Assembly (NCBI RefSeq): GCF_000340215.1
Contig: NW_006921548.1
Location: forward strand, 421,400-485,399
DNA length: 64,000 nt
Direction: 5' to 3'
Source of the DNA: Pseudocercospora fijiensis CIRAD86
Lineage: Eukaryota; Ascomycota; Dothideomycetes; Mycosphaerellales; Mycosphaerellaceae
The translations under genes and the position numbers were made by a program. This document shows, one piece after another, positions 30,830 to 43,644 of the stretch; positions within the stretch are counted from its first letter, which is position 1, and every line of letters begins with the position of its first letter. Under the pieces are notes generated by a model. That model had not been told where the DNA came from, did no database searches, and saw only the letters and a program-made list of their open reading frames with translations.

Positions 30830-32450
30830 TGTTTAACCTTCTATAACTCGCGCTATACTCGCTATCGACTCGTACGACTCGTACGATGCCTCTACGTATT
30901 AATCTTTCGCTATAGTAGGCTTAGATAACCGCTTAGGTTAGTAGCGGTACTATACGAGACGAAATCCTATAGTACCTTTAATAGGAGACCGGGTGTTAGA
31001 TATCTCTAAACACCCTTAAACGAAGGCTTAAGGAGTAGAATGTTAACTATAGCAATTATACTTACTATTACCGACTTAACGATATCGAGATACTAAAGAT
31101 CCGAGTCGTATATACCTTCTCCGCTTTACGCTTAACTAATAAAGAGGCGGTTGAAGTACTAAAGATAGATAGATTTAATATTAGCTAGCGGAGATATTAA
31201 CGGATACGTTAAGAGCTTAGATTAAAGAAGGTAGTATCGCGAGATAAATAGATAGAGGCGGAAGAGGAGATAGTAGAGGAATTATATAAGGAGCTCGAGA
31301 AGTCTATAGTAGAGTCGTTTAGCCGAAGGTACCTTTATACCTATATTAGGTCTAGATACAACATCGTTAGTAGAGACCGGCTATATCGTATAGCTTGCGT
31401 ACTAAATCCTAAAGGCTTACGAGTCCGCCGCGAGCGGGTACGAGAGTACTATAGTCGGATAATAACTCTAGGTCTAAGTTACGCTATATTAATAGATACT
31501 TACTATAAATTCGAGCATTAAGGGATACAGATCTACGTAGCTATTAATATCTACTCGCGTTACATTATCTAGGTCTATATAGGGATTACTAGCCGGATAG
31601 CTATATCTATACTCGCTTAATATATTACAACGATTAAGAATAGTCGTGTAATGCTATAGATTATCCGATTAGACCGTAGGGCGGAAACGATTCTAGCCGC
31701 GGACGCTTACTATACGACTCGCCTTACAACTCGTAATAAGTCGGAACCGATACCTTCCTTCTAGGACTATTTTAAATACGGTACTAGTAAGATAAACTAG
31801 CGGATCGAAATATAGTAGGCTTAGTAAGTACCCGCATTAAATAGCTAGCGGTCCTATTTCTACGAGTTGCTTCGCGAGTTACTATACGATACTAGACTGC
31901 TAGCCGATAGGATTTCCTTCCTTACTATCTATATCCCGATTATATAGAATAAAGTCCTCGAGTTTGTTTACCTCTAGAATAGCTATCGTATCCGGAAGTA
32001 GGCTAATCGACTATATACTATACTAGGTATTCCGCATATTCTTTACTATTATCTAGAGCTTAGCGGGCATTCTTATTAGGGTATTCCTATACCGGAAGGT
32101 ATACTAGATAATATCGAGCGAGACCTTAAAGGATTCGGTACGTATTTAATTCTATAGTACTCGCTATAGACTCGCTAATTATCCTAGATCTTGAAGCCTT
32201 CCTACCCGAGACTATACTTACTTAGTATTAGATAGTATTAGTTGCTTATAGCTTCTCGTACCTAGTTAGTAGTAGCGAGAATAGTAGCGATAGAGAGCGA
32301 GTTTACCGCGAGGTATACGTACTTCTTCGACGGCTAGTTGCGGAGTATATAGCTATAGGGTTAGAGCTTAAACCAATAGAATTAGATAAGCTATTAGTAG
32401 CTCGTAATTAGACGTTAGGGGCGCGAAATACCGATGCTAGGTTAATTAAG
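30830..32450 (+). pseudogene. Integrase-core (DDE) transposase-like relic
   Basis: Starts near ATG 30887 (MPLRIN), with an HTH-like N-terminal part and a region reading SRRYLYTYIRSRYNIVSRDR. The integrase core follows at 31470-31830: LIDTYYKFEHQGIQIY, YSRYII, IRLDRRAETI, YGTSKINQRIE. This matches fungal integrase-core-domain proteins (IDGYxKL...YGIEIYAGIDAYSRYI ... RSDRGxET ... GTSxxNQRIE), allowing for RIP changes: the third acidic-type position reads NIYSRY instead of DAYSRY. Many TAG/TAA codons. Element ends were not found. Confidence 0.7.
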
Positions 32451-32775
32451 TTTGTAAATAATATATATTAATCGGCGAGCCGCGAGCCGGCCGCGAGTAT
32501 ATAGCGAGTCGCTTATTCTAGTTCCCTTCTATCCCCCTTCTATCCTTAATCTTACCTTCTACGCTATTCTATCTCTATTCTACTACCGATTCAATATATA
32601 TAATAATAGCTATATAGGCGGAGTTTTGCCCTATAATAGGCATAAACTATATACGATTATTAGGGGAGAGATATATACACTATCTATAGTACTACGGTAA
32701 GAATCCTAACCTACTAGATTAGCGATTTCTTCGCGAGCTATTAGTAGTAGCGAGTCGAGTAACGAGTAGACTTAG
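32451..32775. repeat. RIP-mutated spacer
   Basis: TpA-rich sequence without a recognisable domain between the integrase relic and a 12-bp minisatellite. Confidence 0.4.
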
Positions 32776-32907
32776 ACCTACGAGTATAGCTACGAGTATA
32801 GCTACGAGTAGAGTAGCGAGTAGAGTAGCGACTAAAGCAGCGACTAGAGTAGCGACTAGAGTAGCGACTAGAGTAGCGACTAGACCTACGAGTAGACCTA
32901 CGAGTGT
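32776..32907 (+). repeat. 12-bp minisatellite, eleven copies
   Basis: Eleven consecutive 12-bp units of the type AGTAGCGACTAG / ACCTACGAGTAG fill the interval without gaps. Three neighbouring units are identical. Variants differ mainly at the second and third triplets. Confidence 0.9.
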
Positions 32908-33598
32908 AGCACGAGGCTATAATATGTTCCCCTCTCTACCCGAGTACGCTAATACTATACGCAATGCTTCTATTTAGTACCTTAGGCTATCTTAACGACT
33001 AAATGCTAGAGGTCGGAGCCTCTCGTATCGTTAACTAATACCTACTACTTCTTCTTCTTCTTCTAAAAAGCTAGTAATTCCGAAGATATTTAAAATCTAC
33101 TATCGTGTCTTCGTTTACTATATCGATATTGAAATATAGGGTACTAAAGAGACATAGATATATTATAAAGTAGAGCTGTTTTTACGGTCTAATAATGCCT
33201 AGTCTAACTAAGATTATAAAGTAGCTAATATCAACCTTATTAACTAGATTATTTAGCGGTTAGATACGGATCGGCTACCTAATAATAGTGCTATTACGCT
33301 TATAGACGACTATTCTAAACACTTCCTCTATACTAGCTTCGACGACGATACTAATATACTAACGAAGATATTATCTAAGGCGCTAAACTTAGCATTAATT
33401 GTATAGACTCTTATAATCTTTAAGCGAACCGTAAGGGCACCTAATTATACGATATCTATTTGTGTCTAGTTGCTAAAGGAAATACACCTTCCGGAAAAGT
33501 AACTAAAGCGGAAGTACCGGACAAGTAAACCTACTACTACGAGTACTAGAGCGAGTACTACTACGAGTTAGCAATAGTAAGATATTGTTGCTAGTATA

Positions 33599-33704
33599 GA
33601 GAAGCCGATTAAGGAGGAGCCTAGGTCGTAGACTAAGAGGAAGATTAATATAGAGAAGCCGCCTAAGTATATTAACCTAATAAAGACACCGCGAGGTAAG
33701 GGCG
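33599..33704 (+). repeat. 106-bp direct repeat, left copy
   Basis: Matches 40619-40724 over 106 bp with scattered changes. Both copies end in GGTAAGGGCG, and they are separated only by the Copia insertion and about 30 bp. They are tandem coding repeats of the interrupted host ORF, not part of the retrotransposon. Confidence 0.85.
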
Positions 33705-33856
33705 TATTGTAGATTAGTTAGCACTGCCAAGTACTAAGAGCTAATTTCCTAGTAGTATATATAGCATCTAGTATAGACAGAACTTAATCTCTTTTCCTCT
33801 ATATAATTCTATAGTTAATCAATTAATGACTTGTTCTACTTAGCTTAATTATAATA
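33705..33856 (+). repeat. 5' LTR of Copia 1
   Basis: 152 bp beginning TATTGTAGATTAG. The 3' copy begins TGTTATAGATTAG, so each copy carries one TpG-to-TpA change at a different place. Preceded by GGGCG. Confidence 0.93.
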
Positions 33857-33869
33857 GGTTATAAGCCCG
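33857..33869 (+). other. Primer-binding site of Copia 1 (half-tRNA type)
   Basis: GGTTATAAGCCCG directly follows the LTR. Undoing one TpG-to-TpA change gives GGTTATGAGCCC, the complement of the anticodon stem-loop of initiator tRNA-Met. Several Copia and Ty5-type elements prime from this internal half-tRNA instead of the tRNA 3' end. Confidence 0.7.
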
Positions 33870-33999
33870 GCGTATACGCTTACCTGTCCTAACTAATATA
33901 GACGAATTGTTATTATAGTAATACTAGTTTGAAGTTAATCTAACTAGCTATAGATTAAGTAGCACCTCTAGAGTTAACTACCGAAATAGGGCTACCCTG

Positions 34000-36900
34000 C
34001 ACTTAGTACTAAATTAGATCTGACTAGCAGTTAGCACCTATAAGCTAAGCGAGCTAAGAAAGAGCTTAATAGCATAGCTAACACTAAAGAATCCGTAAAA
34101 AGCATTAAGGAAAATCGCATCCTAACGAGGACGACTAACTTTTTATTATAGAGATAGATCCTTTAGAAAGAGCTGCTAAAGGAGAAAGTATATAGATATA
34201 TACTTTACAACTTGAAATAGGCAAAGCTATACTACAAACCTCTTAGAATTAACTACGATAGTAATCCGGATTTTAATAAAGCCCTAAGAGAGTTTATAGA
34301 GAAAGATAGCATTGCTATAGGCATTCTAGTTAAAATAATCTTACTAGATCTAAGACCTAACTTTAAGAGCATAATTACCTAGAAGACTACTAAGGACTAC
34401 TACGAGACTATAGCAGCTATATACTAACCAATTACTATAGTAGATATCTACGATACCCTAAAGGATTTTAGAACAGTTACTCTTAAGTAAGTAACATCTA
34501 ATAGCACCCTTAAGTACTGTAAAGACTTTTAAGCATAGGTGTAGAAGTACAAAACAGCTACTAAGCAGTTTAAGAGAGTATATAATATTAAGCCTAAGGA
34601 TATTAAGATCCTAGACCTAATAATTAGAATGCTCTTTATTAATAGTCTTTAGTACTATAAATAGCTTAGAAGCTAGAGGCACAATAATAAACCAGAAGGG
34701 ACTAGCTAGACTCTCGAAGCAATAATTATATCCCTTAGAAAGGAAAAGCCTCTAAGGTTATAGAACTAGTAACAAGGCAAAGCCTTTGTAGTTGTCTCTA
34801 ACATTAAGGTTAGGGATAACAATAAGTAGTATTAGCACTGCAAGTACAAGTATACTAATGTAAAGTGCTAGAAACAATATCCTAATAGAAAGCTGTCTAA
34901 GGATAAGGATAAGTTAAAGAAGAAGTTAAAAGATAAGAATAAGTCTAAATTAAAGGACAAGGATAAATCTAAGTCTAAGAACAAGGCTGCAGCTGCTAGA
35001 AAAGATAATAGCAGCGATAATAATAACGAGTATAAATCAGATTCTGACTCGGAAGGCTAGGCTTTAGGGGCATATATTATATTAACCCTAGCCTAAGCAT
35101 CCTTTAATTAAAGCCTAACTCCTATTGTATTAGCATCCCCTATAAACTAGGATAAAGCAATAAAATTCTAGGATACTAGCATATTATACTATATATTTAA
35201 CAATAAGGACTGGTTCTCTAACCTTAGGTCCCTTGACTTGCCTGCTAGGTTTAGCCTTGCTCTAGGCAAAGGAAGCTATAGAATAATTAGGGATATTTAC
35301 CTCAAGTTCCTCTAGAAAGGCAAAACTGTAGGGATGGTGCTTGGAGAAGTGTTGTGTTTGCCTAACTCTAATATAAATCTAATCTTAGTGGAGAGGATCT
35401 ATAGGAAAACTAGATACTTCCTGTATAGACTAGCTGTAACTATCTAAAGAAAGGATAGTAAGGTTATTAGAGAGGCAAAGATTAACAATATTGTAACAGT
35501 TCTAAAGCACGTTAGGATTGTTCCTCCTAAAAGCTAGCTAGCTATTATACTAGCAGTTGCCTAACTAAAGGCAGATACTGTTAGAGTGTATTAGAGACTT
35601 AGCTATATTAGAAGCAAGATACTAAATGCAACTAAAACCTATTAAGACTGTCTTAGCATTAACTATATTAACACTACCGAATTGGGGCACTATAAAGCCT
35701 ATAAGCTTATAAGGTCTTAGAGGATAGTCTTAAGGATTGTAAGAAGGACTCTAGTTTAAGCTCTAGATGAAATCTATATTAATATTCTTAGACTAGTTAT
35801 ACCTCTAGATATCTATAGGAACCGCTACTTATACCTACTAACTTGTATAAAGACAAGGCACAGATAGGATAACGAGACCCTAGACCTAAAAAATAGTCCC
35901 GCTCTTATTAAGAAATAGATGAACTAGTAGGCTAATTAGTTTAGCAAAAGACTAAAGATCTGGTTCTTAGACAATAGGGGCTAGTTTAACAACAAGCACC
36001 TTTAAAAGACTACTAAAGTTAAGGGGTATAGGTAGGATCTCTCAAGCCCCTATATACCTAAACAAAATAGCATTATAGAGTTATCTAATAAGACTATCCT
36101 AATAAAGGCTAGGGCTATGCTTATTAATGCAGGTTTACTATAAGAGCTATAGAGCTATACTATAAAGCACTCTATACACTTAACTAACAGGCTAGCTAAC
36201 CTAACAACTAAGGAGGTTCCTCTAGTCTATCTCGAAAGGGATTTAAAGCAAGGTAGAACCCTAGTAGATCTGTCTAGGGTTAGGAGATTTAGTTATAAGG
36301 TATACAAGCATATTAGCAAAGAAGAGAGGCTAAGAGGTACAAAGTTTATATTAAGAGCTCTAATTTACTAGAACATTAGATTCTAGAATTATTCCTCGAC
36401 AAACTACCTCCTCTAGCGGCCTTAGTTTAACTATAGTAAGGGACTATAGCAGCATAAGATCAAATTCTCCTGTTATATTACCTTTAATAAAGATTAGACC
36501 TACGGGGATAAAGGTAGAAAGGTAAATCTAGCCCCTCCCTATATTTAAGTTATTAAACACTCTCAGTTAGGAATTGACTCTAGTAAATCTAGAGTAGCTT
36601 TAGGATTCCTACTAGATATTAAGTAAGCCTAGCGCAGCTAGCAGGTAGTTAATAAACCTATTCCTTCTAGAAGTAGTAAAGAGCCGTTTTAAACACCCTC
36701 GGGGGAGCTAACACCTTCGGGGGAGCTAATACCTTCGGGAGAGCTAATACCCTTAGGGGAAACACCTCTTTAGAGGGAGTAAGTTCTATTAGGTCTAGAA
36801 AGCCTAGAAAGCCTAGCTAAAGAGACCTGGGAGCTACAGGCCCCTAATAACTAACATTAGCCTAAGGATGCTAAGGATAAGGACATACCGATAATATACC

Positions 36901-38760
36901 AACTAAACTAGTTAGTAGGTTAGAAGAGGCTAAGAGCCGCCTTACCGCTAGTAGCTTAGGAAGTTGCAATAAGGCTAGTCGTATACTAGCTAAACTAGCT
37001 AGTAGGGTAAAAGAGGCTAAGAAGTGCCTTACTACTAGTAGCTCTAGGAGCTGCAATAGGGCTAAGGTACTTAGACCTTGTAGATATACCCCCTATAACA
37101 TCCTCGAGGGGCAGGCAGATAAGGAGACCTAACTATAGCAATATAGCTAGGGTCCTAAATACTGCTCTTAGGAGATTCCTAAAGAAGAAGGCTAAGAAGC
37201 TAGGGGAGGGTAAGCTATCTACACTTTATAAAGCACTAAATAGTATAGATACTAAGCTTTAGAGGGAAGCTGTTACTAAAGAACTTAGGTCTTTAGACAA
37301 AACAGGCACCCTTAAATAGATCTCTGCTAAAGAACTTCTAAAAGGTAGAAAACTAATATTAAGCAAATAGGTCTAGAAGATTAAGCGCTTGCCTAATAGT
37401 TCTACCAAGAAGTTTAAGGCGAGATACACAGCTAAGGGGTTTACCTAGAGGAAAGGTATTAACTTTAAAGAAACCTTTGCTCTAACCCTAAGAGCTATAA
37501 TAAGCAGATTCTGCTTAGGACTTTTAACTACTTTTAGCTAGGTTAGATATTAAGTAGATGTTAAGGCTATATTTCTAGAACTAGATATTAACAGACCTAA
37601 CTATATAAACGCACCTAAGGGATCGCATTTAATTAGAAAGGACCTAGAGGAATTTCTATATATAATTGTATAGAAAGGCTTATATAGTATAAAGTAGTCA
37701 GCTGCTTTATAGTACTACGATACTAAAGCTACACTTAAGACCCTTAGTTTATATAAAACCAAGAGCGATGCCTACCTCTTTATTAGAGAAGGGATTATAG
37801 TTATCCTTTATATTAATGACTTTTAGATCTTTAGCAAGACTCAAGCTAGGATCAATAAGCTAACTAAAGGACTTAGGAAAACCTACACTATTAAGGTTGT
37901 CTAGACAAACCTCTTCCTAGGACTATATATTATTAAAGATAGTACAAGTTTTAGAATCTCCTAGAAGCACTACTCTCTAGAGAAGCTAAGAAAGTATAGT
38001 CTTAACTAATGCAAGGATATAAAGTACCTACTTAAGAAACTCCTAACTGCTTTCGAGCTAGACTACGAGAAGGAGGATTACGAACTCTTTAATTAGATAA
38101 TTAGGGAGCTATAGTATCTTTCTAACTAGACAAGACCTAACATTACTTATACTATTAACTACTTAGCTAGATTCCTATAAAACCCTAGACTAGAGTATAT
38201 TATAGTAGCAAGACATGTTTAGAAATATATTGTAGGAATAGTTAATAAGTCCCTAGTATTTAAGAAGAGTAAGTCTAGCAAGGTTAATATTAAGAGCTAC
38301 CTTAAGGTCTACTTAGATTCTGACTTTGCTAGTAACCTAAAAACCTCGAGGTCTATATTAGGATTCCTACTCCTTATAGTAGGAGGACTAGTTCTCTAGA
38401 GATCCTAGCTTCAGAAAGAAGTTGTCTACTCCAGTACTAAAGCTAAGTATATAGTACTAACTAAAGCTGCAAGGGAGCTAAAGTAGCTAAGGAACCTCTC
38501 TAAGGAAATTAGTAGCTTTACTAGGTTCAAGTTTAACTATATTAAAATCAACTGCGATAACTAGTTAACTATCTACCTTATAAAGAATTATACTAACTCT
38601 AGTAGGTTAAGGTATGTTTCCCTAAGGAACTATTACTATAGAGAGTAGTATAATAAAGGGAGGGATAATGTTTAGTATATTCCTACTAATCTCTAAATAG
38701 CAGACTGGCTTACTAAGCCTAAGTTAAACAACCCTATCCTCTAGGATCTAGACTAGTAAA
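34000..38760 (+). pseudogene. Copia 1 gag-pol relic
   Basis: Gag region to about 35060 with a degraded CCHC knuckle near 34838-34875 (HCKYKYTNVKC) and a Lys-rich stretch. Integrase remnants at about 35200-36250. Reverse transcriptase at about 37310-37960, whose catalytic box reads YIND at about 37808-37820 in place of YVDD. RNase H at 38290-38650 with YLDSDFASN, SILGFLL, and STKAKYIVLTKAAREL. Many TAG/TAA codons in the frame. It cannot be active. Confidence 0.8.
36693..36764 (+). repeat. 18-bp tandem repeat in Copia 1
   Basis: Three full 18-bp units (36693, 36711, 36729) of the form ACACCTTCGGGGGAGCTA and a diverged fourth. They lie between the integrase and reverse transcriptase parts and encode a six-residue repeat. 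Confidence 0.85.
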
Positions 38761-40435
38761 GGACAAACTCTAAAGTCACTTATTTTATTCTTATTTGTTA
38801 CTAGAATAGGAAGTTAAACTTAATATACTTATTTTCATTTTATTACTCTCTATAGACTAACTACTCTTCTAGTTCTCTACTAGGGTATCTTAGTATCTAG
38901 AGCAATCTTTTAGCTCTTAGTATAATATCTTAAAGCAGAAATAAGTATTAAAACTAGATTTGCCTAACCTATAAGGACTAGAAGCTCCCTAATACTACAA
39001 ATCTTAAATTATATATTAGAAGTTTTGTCTAAAGGATCTCTAACCTTCTAAGGACTCCTCTATTCCTTTAAGGACTACCTATTTCCTCGTTACTATCGAC
39101 CTTATTATCCTAACGATCTAATAGCCCGCTCTAAGAAGAGCTAGACGGGACTAGTATAGCCGATCTAGAAGAAAGCCGAGAGTTTAGATTGCGACTACGA
39201 CTAGCTATCGCAGTAGTAGCGTAGACTCCTGCCTACTAAGCTAACGCGTTCGTAATCGCCTAAGCGCCTTCCGGGGTATTCTAATCGATCCTAGAAGGAA
39301 TCGGAATATATAGGCGACGCTAATTACTGCCTGCTATACTGCCTAGATTGCGAGGCGGCAGCCTAATAGGACCTAGAAGACCTGCCTAGCGGTTAGTACT
39401 CGAACGAGGGCGCGATATATAGCCTATAACCCGGTTAGTTTCTAATTGAGATCTTAAGCTAAACCTGACTTACTCGACTTGTTATAATAACTATAATAGT
39501 TCGGGCTAGTACAATTAGTATAGGTACCCTTAAGGAACTTGCTCCTATTAATAGTTAGAGTAATATACTCCTTATATATACCCTTACCCTCCTAATAGGG
39601 CTTATACCTATCGTTTCCCTAATAGATAGTACGACTAGAAGCAGTATATACGAGTATAGCCGGGAGATATTTAACGTTAGATCTAGAGGCTAGGTTAAAC
39701 TTCTTATCCGCCCTACGTATTATAGCTGCGATAGTTAGGTATAAGGGAGAGTTGCTACCCTTTTCCTTAAAGGTACGTACGAAGATAATAACGTCGGTAT
39801 TGCGTAGCTAGGGAGGCATTTCGTTAAACTTCGAATTAGCTAGAGCGGTTAGGATCTTCTATAGGATCGCGACGGTAATCTTAATCTCCTTTAAGACTGC
39901 TCTCTATTAGTATAGGAAGGTATATCTAATTAGCAAAAGCCTTACTGTTATTAATTAGCTACTACTTGTCGTAGCGACTAGGCAACTTCTTGTTCGGATT
40001 ATCTCCTCCGCTACTACTACCTATACTAGTAGCTAGGCTACCTAGACTAGACTAAGTTGCTATAGCTATAATAGTACCTCTAATTAGAATCAGGTTATAT
40101 TAAACTGTATTAGAAAGTGTTAGTTATATATTAGTTAGTAGAAAGAAGAAGTTCAAGTTTAAATAGAAAGCGCACTTCTTAAATATAGACTGCTAGGCTT
40201 AGGGTCTAAGTAGTAAACGCATAGCAAGCACGACTTTACCTTTACTTTAATATATATAAAAGAACTAGACTAATTAGCGAGCTAGGAGAAGCAACCCTAT
40301 ATTACTTAGATCGTTATATATAGGTTACTTGTATCTAATAAGTTATAAGGCAGTTACACTTTATCTAACAATGCGTGCAATAGCTAAGTAAGGGAAAATG
40401 GCCTTTTATTCTAATAGATTCTACCTAAGGGGGAG

Positions 40436-40587
40436 TGTTATAGATTAGTTAGCACTACTAAGTGCTAAGAGCTAATTTCCTAGTAGTATATATAGCATCT
40501 AGTACAGATAGAACTTGATCTCTTTTCCTCTATATAATTCTATAGTCAATTAATTAATAACTTGTTCTGCTTAGCTTAATTACAATA
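40436..40587 (+). repeat. 3' LTR of Copia 1
   Basis: 152 bp, same length as the 5' copy. Ends ACAATA and is followed by target duplication copy GGGCG (40588-40592). Confidence 0.93.
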
Positions 40588-41079
40588 GGGCGAGGGTACC
40601 GCGAGTATACAGCTAGTAGAGAAGAAGATTAAGTAGGAGCCTAAGTCGTAGACTAAGAGGAAGATTAATATATAGAAGCCGCCTAAGTATATTAACTTAA
40701 CAAATATACCGCGAGGTAAGGGCGAGGACACCGCGAGTATATAGCAATAGTAAGGCACGCCTATTCCAACAGATTCGAGCGAAGCTAAGTAGTAAGCTAA
40801 GCAGCAATAGCAAGCTAAGTAGTAAGCTAAATAGCAAGCTAAACAGTAAGCTCTTAATACTAGCAGCGGATAGATAGATACTAGTAGGTAGAAGCTAAAG
40901 CGTACTAAGAAGTAGAAGCAAGGTAAACTATTTATTATAGAGATACGATTAAGGAAGAAAGGAGATAATAGAAGAGAGGATAGAAATACGGACTCGCTAT
41001 AGACTCGCTGTTTTCTTTACTGTCTTATTTGCTATACTCGTAGTAGACTCGCGGCGGACTCGCTACTAATTCAAACATT

Positions 41080-41990
41080 TTCTACTAGTAGCTCGCGAGT
41101 GCTATCTAGCTACAACTTCTCCTATATCGTACACAGATCCTTAGACCTAATAATAGCCTTATTCTTAAGCTAAACGAACTACTTATTGTAGTGTACCTCT
41201 AGCTTGTTAAACTTAGTAATATGCTTAGCTGACCTAGCTTTAAGAGCATCAATCTTAGTCTCTAATATAGTGTTCTTAGTCTCTAACCCAACACTCTTTA
41301 CCTCTAAGACCGTATTCTTCGACTTAGCGGCCTCGACTCGCGCCTATATCGCGGCTAGCTCGCTATTCTACTCGTCTATATCCTCCTCGACCTTTATTAA
41401 GCTAGCATTATAGCTACTCTTACCCTAACACTTATAATAAGCGTAGACTCTCTCTCCTTTAACGTCGAGTACCTTATACTAAATGTCCGCGTAGCGCTCG
41501 TAGTAATAGTATAGGCTTAGTGCTAGCTTTCCTTACTTAGTCTCTATAATCGTACTAGTAGCCGAGTATTTACGTAGTCTATTTAATGCTACCTTCTTCT
41601 TTTATAGATCCTCGACGGCGTAGAGGAGGTCTTACTATATCTACTCGCTATAGTACTAGAAATCTTTCGTATTTATAGTCGTAGGACGTCGAAGTTTAGA
41701 GCGAGTTAGTAGCGAGTCTATAGCGAGGCGCCTCTTAACTTACGATAAATGTAGTCCTCCTACTAGTAAGGTAGGTACTAGATTAGGTAGTAAAGCACCT
41801 ACGGTAGCTATAAGGACGAGGTCGCGCGAAATACTAGTTATAGCTCGAAACGGTAGTAGTAATAGTAAAGCTACTATTACTATCGCGGTCGCCGAGCGCG
41901 CGGAGTATAGAAGAAGAAGAAGAAGAATATAGCGAGAAGCGCGAGGTTATAGCGAGTACGGCGGCGAGTCGAGGTAAGGTTACGTATAAT
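41080..41990 (-). pseudogene. RIP-mutated coiled-coil ORF
   Basis: The minus strand at about 41420-41160 reads a heptad-like Lys/Glu/Leu pattern (SLIKVEEDIDE, VLEVKSVGLETKNTILETKI) broken by TAG/TAA. It is probably a structural ORF of a multicopy element. No family recognised. Confidence 0.4.
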
Positions 41991-41999
41991 AATAAGGAA

Positions 42000-42800
42000 G
42001 CGACAATAGTAAAGTGAAGCCGACATACTATATTAAGCCTCTAGTATATATAGAGCTCCGTTAAAAGCATAGTTAAAGCGGAACGTTATCTATACCGAAC
42101 TTCGACGATATTAGCTCTATTATCACTACTACAAACACCCGGTATAATGAACTAATAGATCTTCTACGTAGTAAGAGCGAGTTAGACAATCTCTAAGACT
42201 TAAAGAACAGTATAATCTAGCTCGGTAGAGAGTAGAAGGAGATCGGAAAGATATTCGGGAAGCTGCTAAAGACCTTTAAACGCTCTATTATAGCTATAAA
42301 AGAATTATTAGACGAACATATGCTTAGGGCATAGCAGTAGTACGAAAGACAAGAAGGAGGACAGGGCGTAAGAGGTGCTATAACGTATGCAAAAGATAGA
42401 AAGGGAGAAGACAGTGCTACTATACTAGTGTAAGAGGGGCATAATAACCTAGAAACGCGGCTAGTCTTTAGGCTGCTAGATCTTAACATAGATCTTATAT
42501 AAGCCTCGATCCTACGCTCTAGTATCTCTTCGCTTATGTTTGCCTTAATGCTTAGTCTTAAGAACGCATAAATAGCTCTTAAGATACTGCAGTTAAGCAT
42601 AGCGGGTATAAGGAAATGTATAGGACTTGTTTCTTCTTTTAGATATATAAGGTTATAATCTACCTAGATTAATAAATGTAATATAGAGATTTCCTAGGCT
42701 TTAGGATTGTAGTATAATAGTGTGTAGTTTGACATAATTACTATTATTCGCCGCATAGGCTATACTTAGATAATACTATTACTATATTTTGCGTTAAGGT
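42000..42800 (+). pseudogene. RIP-mutated helical ORF, unknown
   Basis: A plus-strand frame (NFDDISSI, RYNELIDLLRSKSELDNL, GREQKEIGKIFGKLLKTF, EHMLRAQQQYERQEGGQ) reads like an alpha-helical protein once mutated stops are ignored, and fades out near 42800. An opposite-strand frame over 42217-42600 is open but looks like a shadow. No family recognised. Confidence 0.4.
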
Positions 42801-43518
42801 TGAGAATGCTAAGAACCTCGTAATCTCGATGCCTGTTTATACTGTTTCTTAGCGATTAGGTCGATAGAGTGTAGATATATCCTTATACCGCTTTCAAGAT
42901 ATCCTTAATAGGCAGTATACCTCTAGAGATAGCATATATCGTCGCTACGGTCTACATTACTAGTAATCCCCTACTAGTCTATTATCTCTTAATAGCGCTA
43001 AAACTGCCGAAGAATCCGCCTACTACAGCTCGTACGAGTCGATCGCGTAAACTAGTCGAGAAGGAGCTGCCGGCGTATAAGGACGCTATTACAAGGCGCG
43101 AGTCGCCGAAGAAGAAGAAGACGAAGGTAAAGAAGTCGGCAGCGGCGACGGCGACGGCGGCGGTACTAAAGAAGTTTAGTAAGGCGCGCGTATTCGATGC
43201 GGACGCGTAGAAGGAGTTCTCGGAGTAGGTAGACGACGGCGCCTCGACGGCGGTTAGTAACGAGAATGTTAATATAGAAGGACAAGTTAAGCCTAGCGAG
43301 TTAACGGCTATAGGTAAGGCCGCGCCTGCCTCGAAGTTAGCACAACGCCTTATAAAATAGCAATTAGTAGATAAGGAAGATATCGAGACGGCCTCGTACG
43401 ACAGTCGAGACGACCTACGCTATAAGCAGTGCTAGCGCCTTCTTAATAGCAATTAAGTGCTTAGAACTAAGAATAAGGAGTAGTCTAGCGCCGCTACTTA
43501 ACCTACTAAGGATGCCTT

Positions 43519-43644
43519 ACTTAGAGTGTGTGTCTAGGTGTTAGGGTCTATTACGTGCCTAATGCCTAAGGCTGCAACTAACATACTTTATCTTTAGACT
43601 TTCCGTAGATAGTCCTTCTTCTAAATACATTAGTTATATTAAGT
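43519..43644 (+). repeat. 5' LTR of Copia 2
   Basis: 126 bp, the same length as the 3' copy, with C/T-type differences such as TTATATTAAGT against TTACATCAAGT at the end. Confidence 0.9.

Larger units (their letters stand above)
33705..40587 (+). mobile_element. Ty1/Copia retrotransposon 1
   Basis: A 6883-bp element with 152-bp LTRs (33705-33856 and 40436-40587) and target duplication GGGCG (33700-33704 and 40588-40592). A primer site follows the 5' LTR directly and a purine tract (AAGGGGGAG) precedes the 3' LTR. Inside are gag, integrase, reverse transcriptase and RNase H in Copia order. It is inserted in an unknown repeat ORF and is RIP-mutated. Confidence 0.93.
32930..41090 (+). pseudogene. 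Unknown repeat-encoded ORF split by a Copia element
   Basis: Plus-strand sequence at 32930-33704 reads as one protein-like frame when TAG/TAA are ignored (for example KIYYRVFVYYIDIEIQGT, SAITLIDDYSKHFLYTSF). It resumes after the Copia insertion at 40588-41000 as a Lys/Gln-rich tail (KQQAKQQ repeats). A 106-bp unit encoding a KRKINIEKPPKYIN-type repeat occurs on each side of the insertion. I do not recognise the protein. It belongs to a multicopy, RIP-mutated element. Confidence 0.45.
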
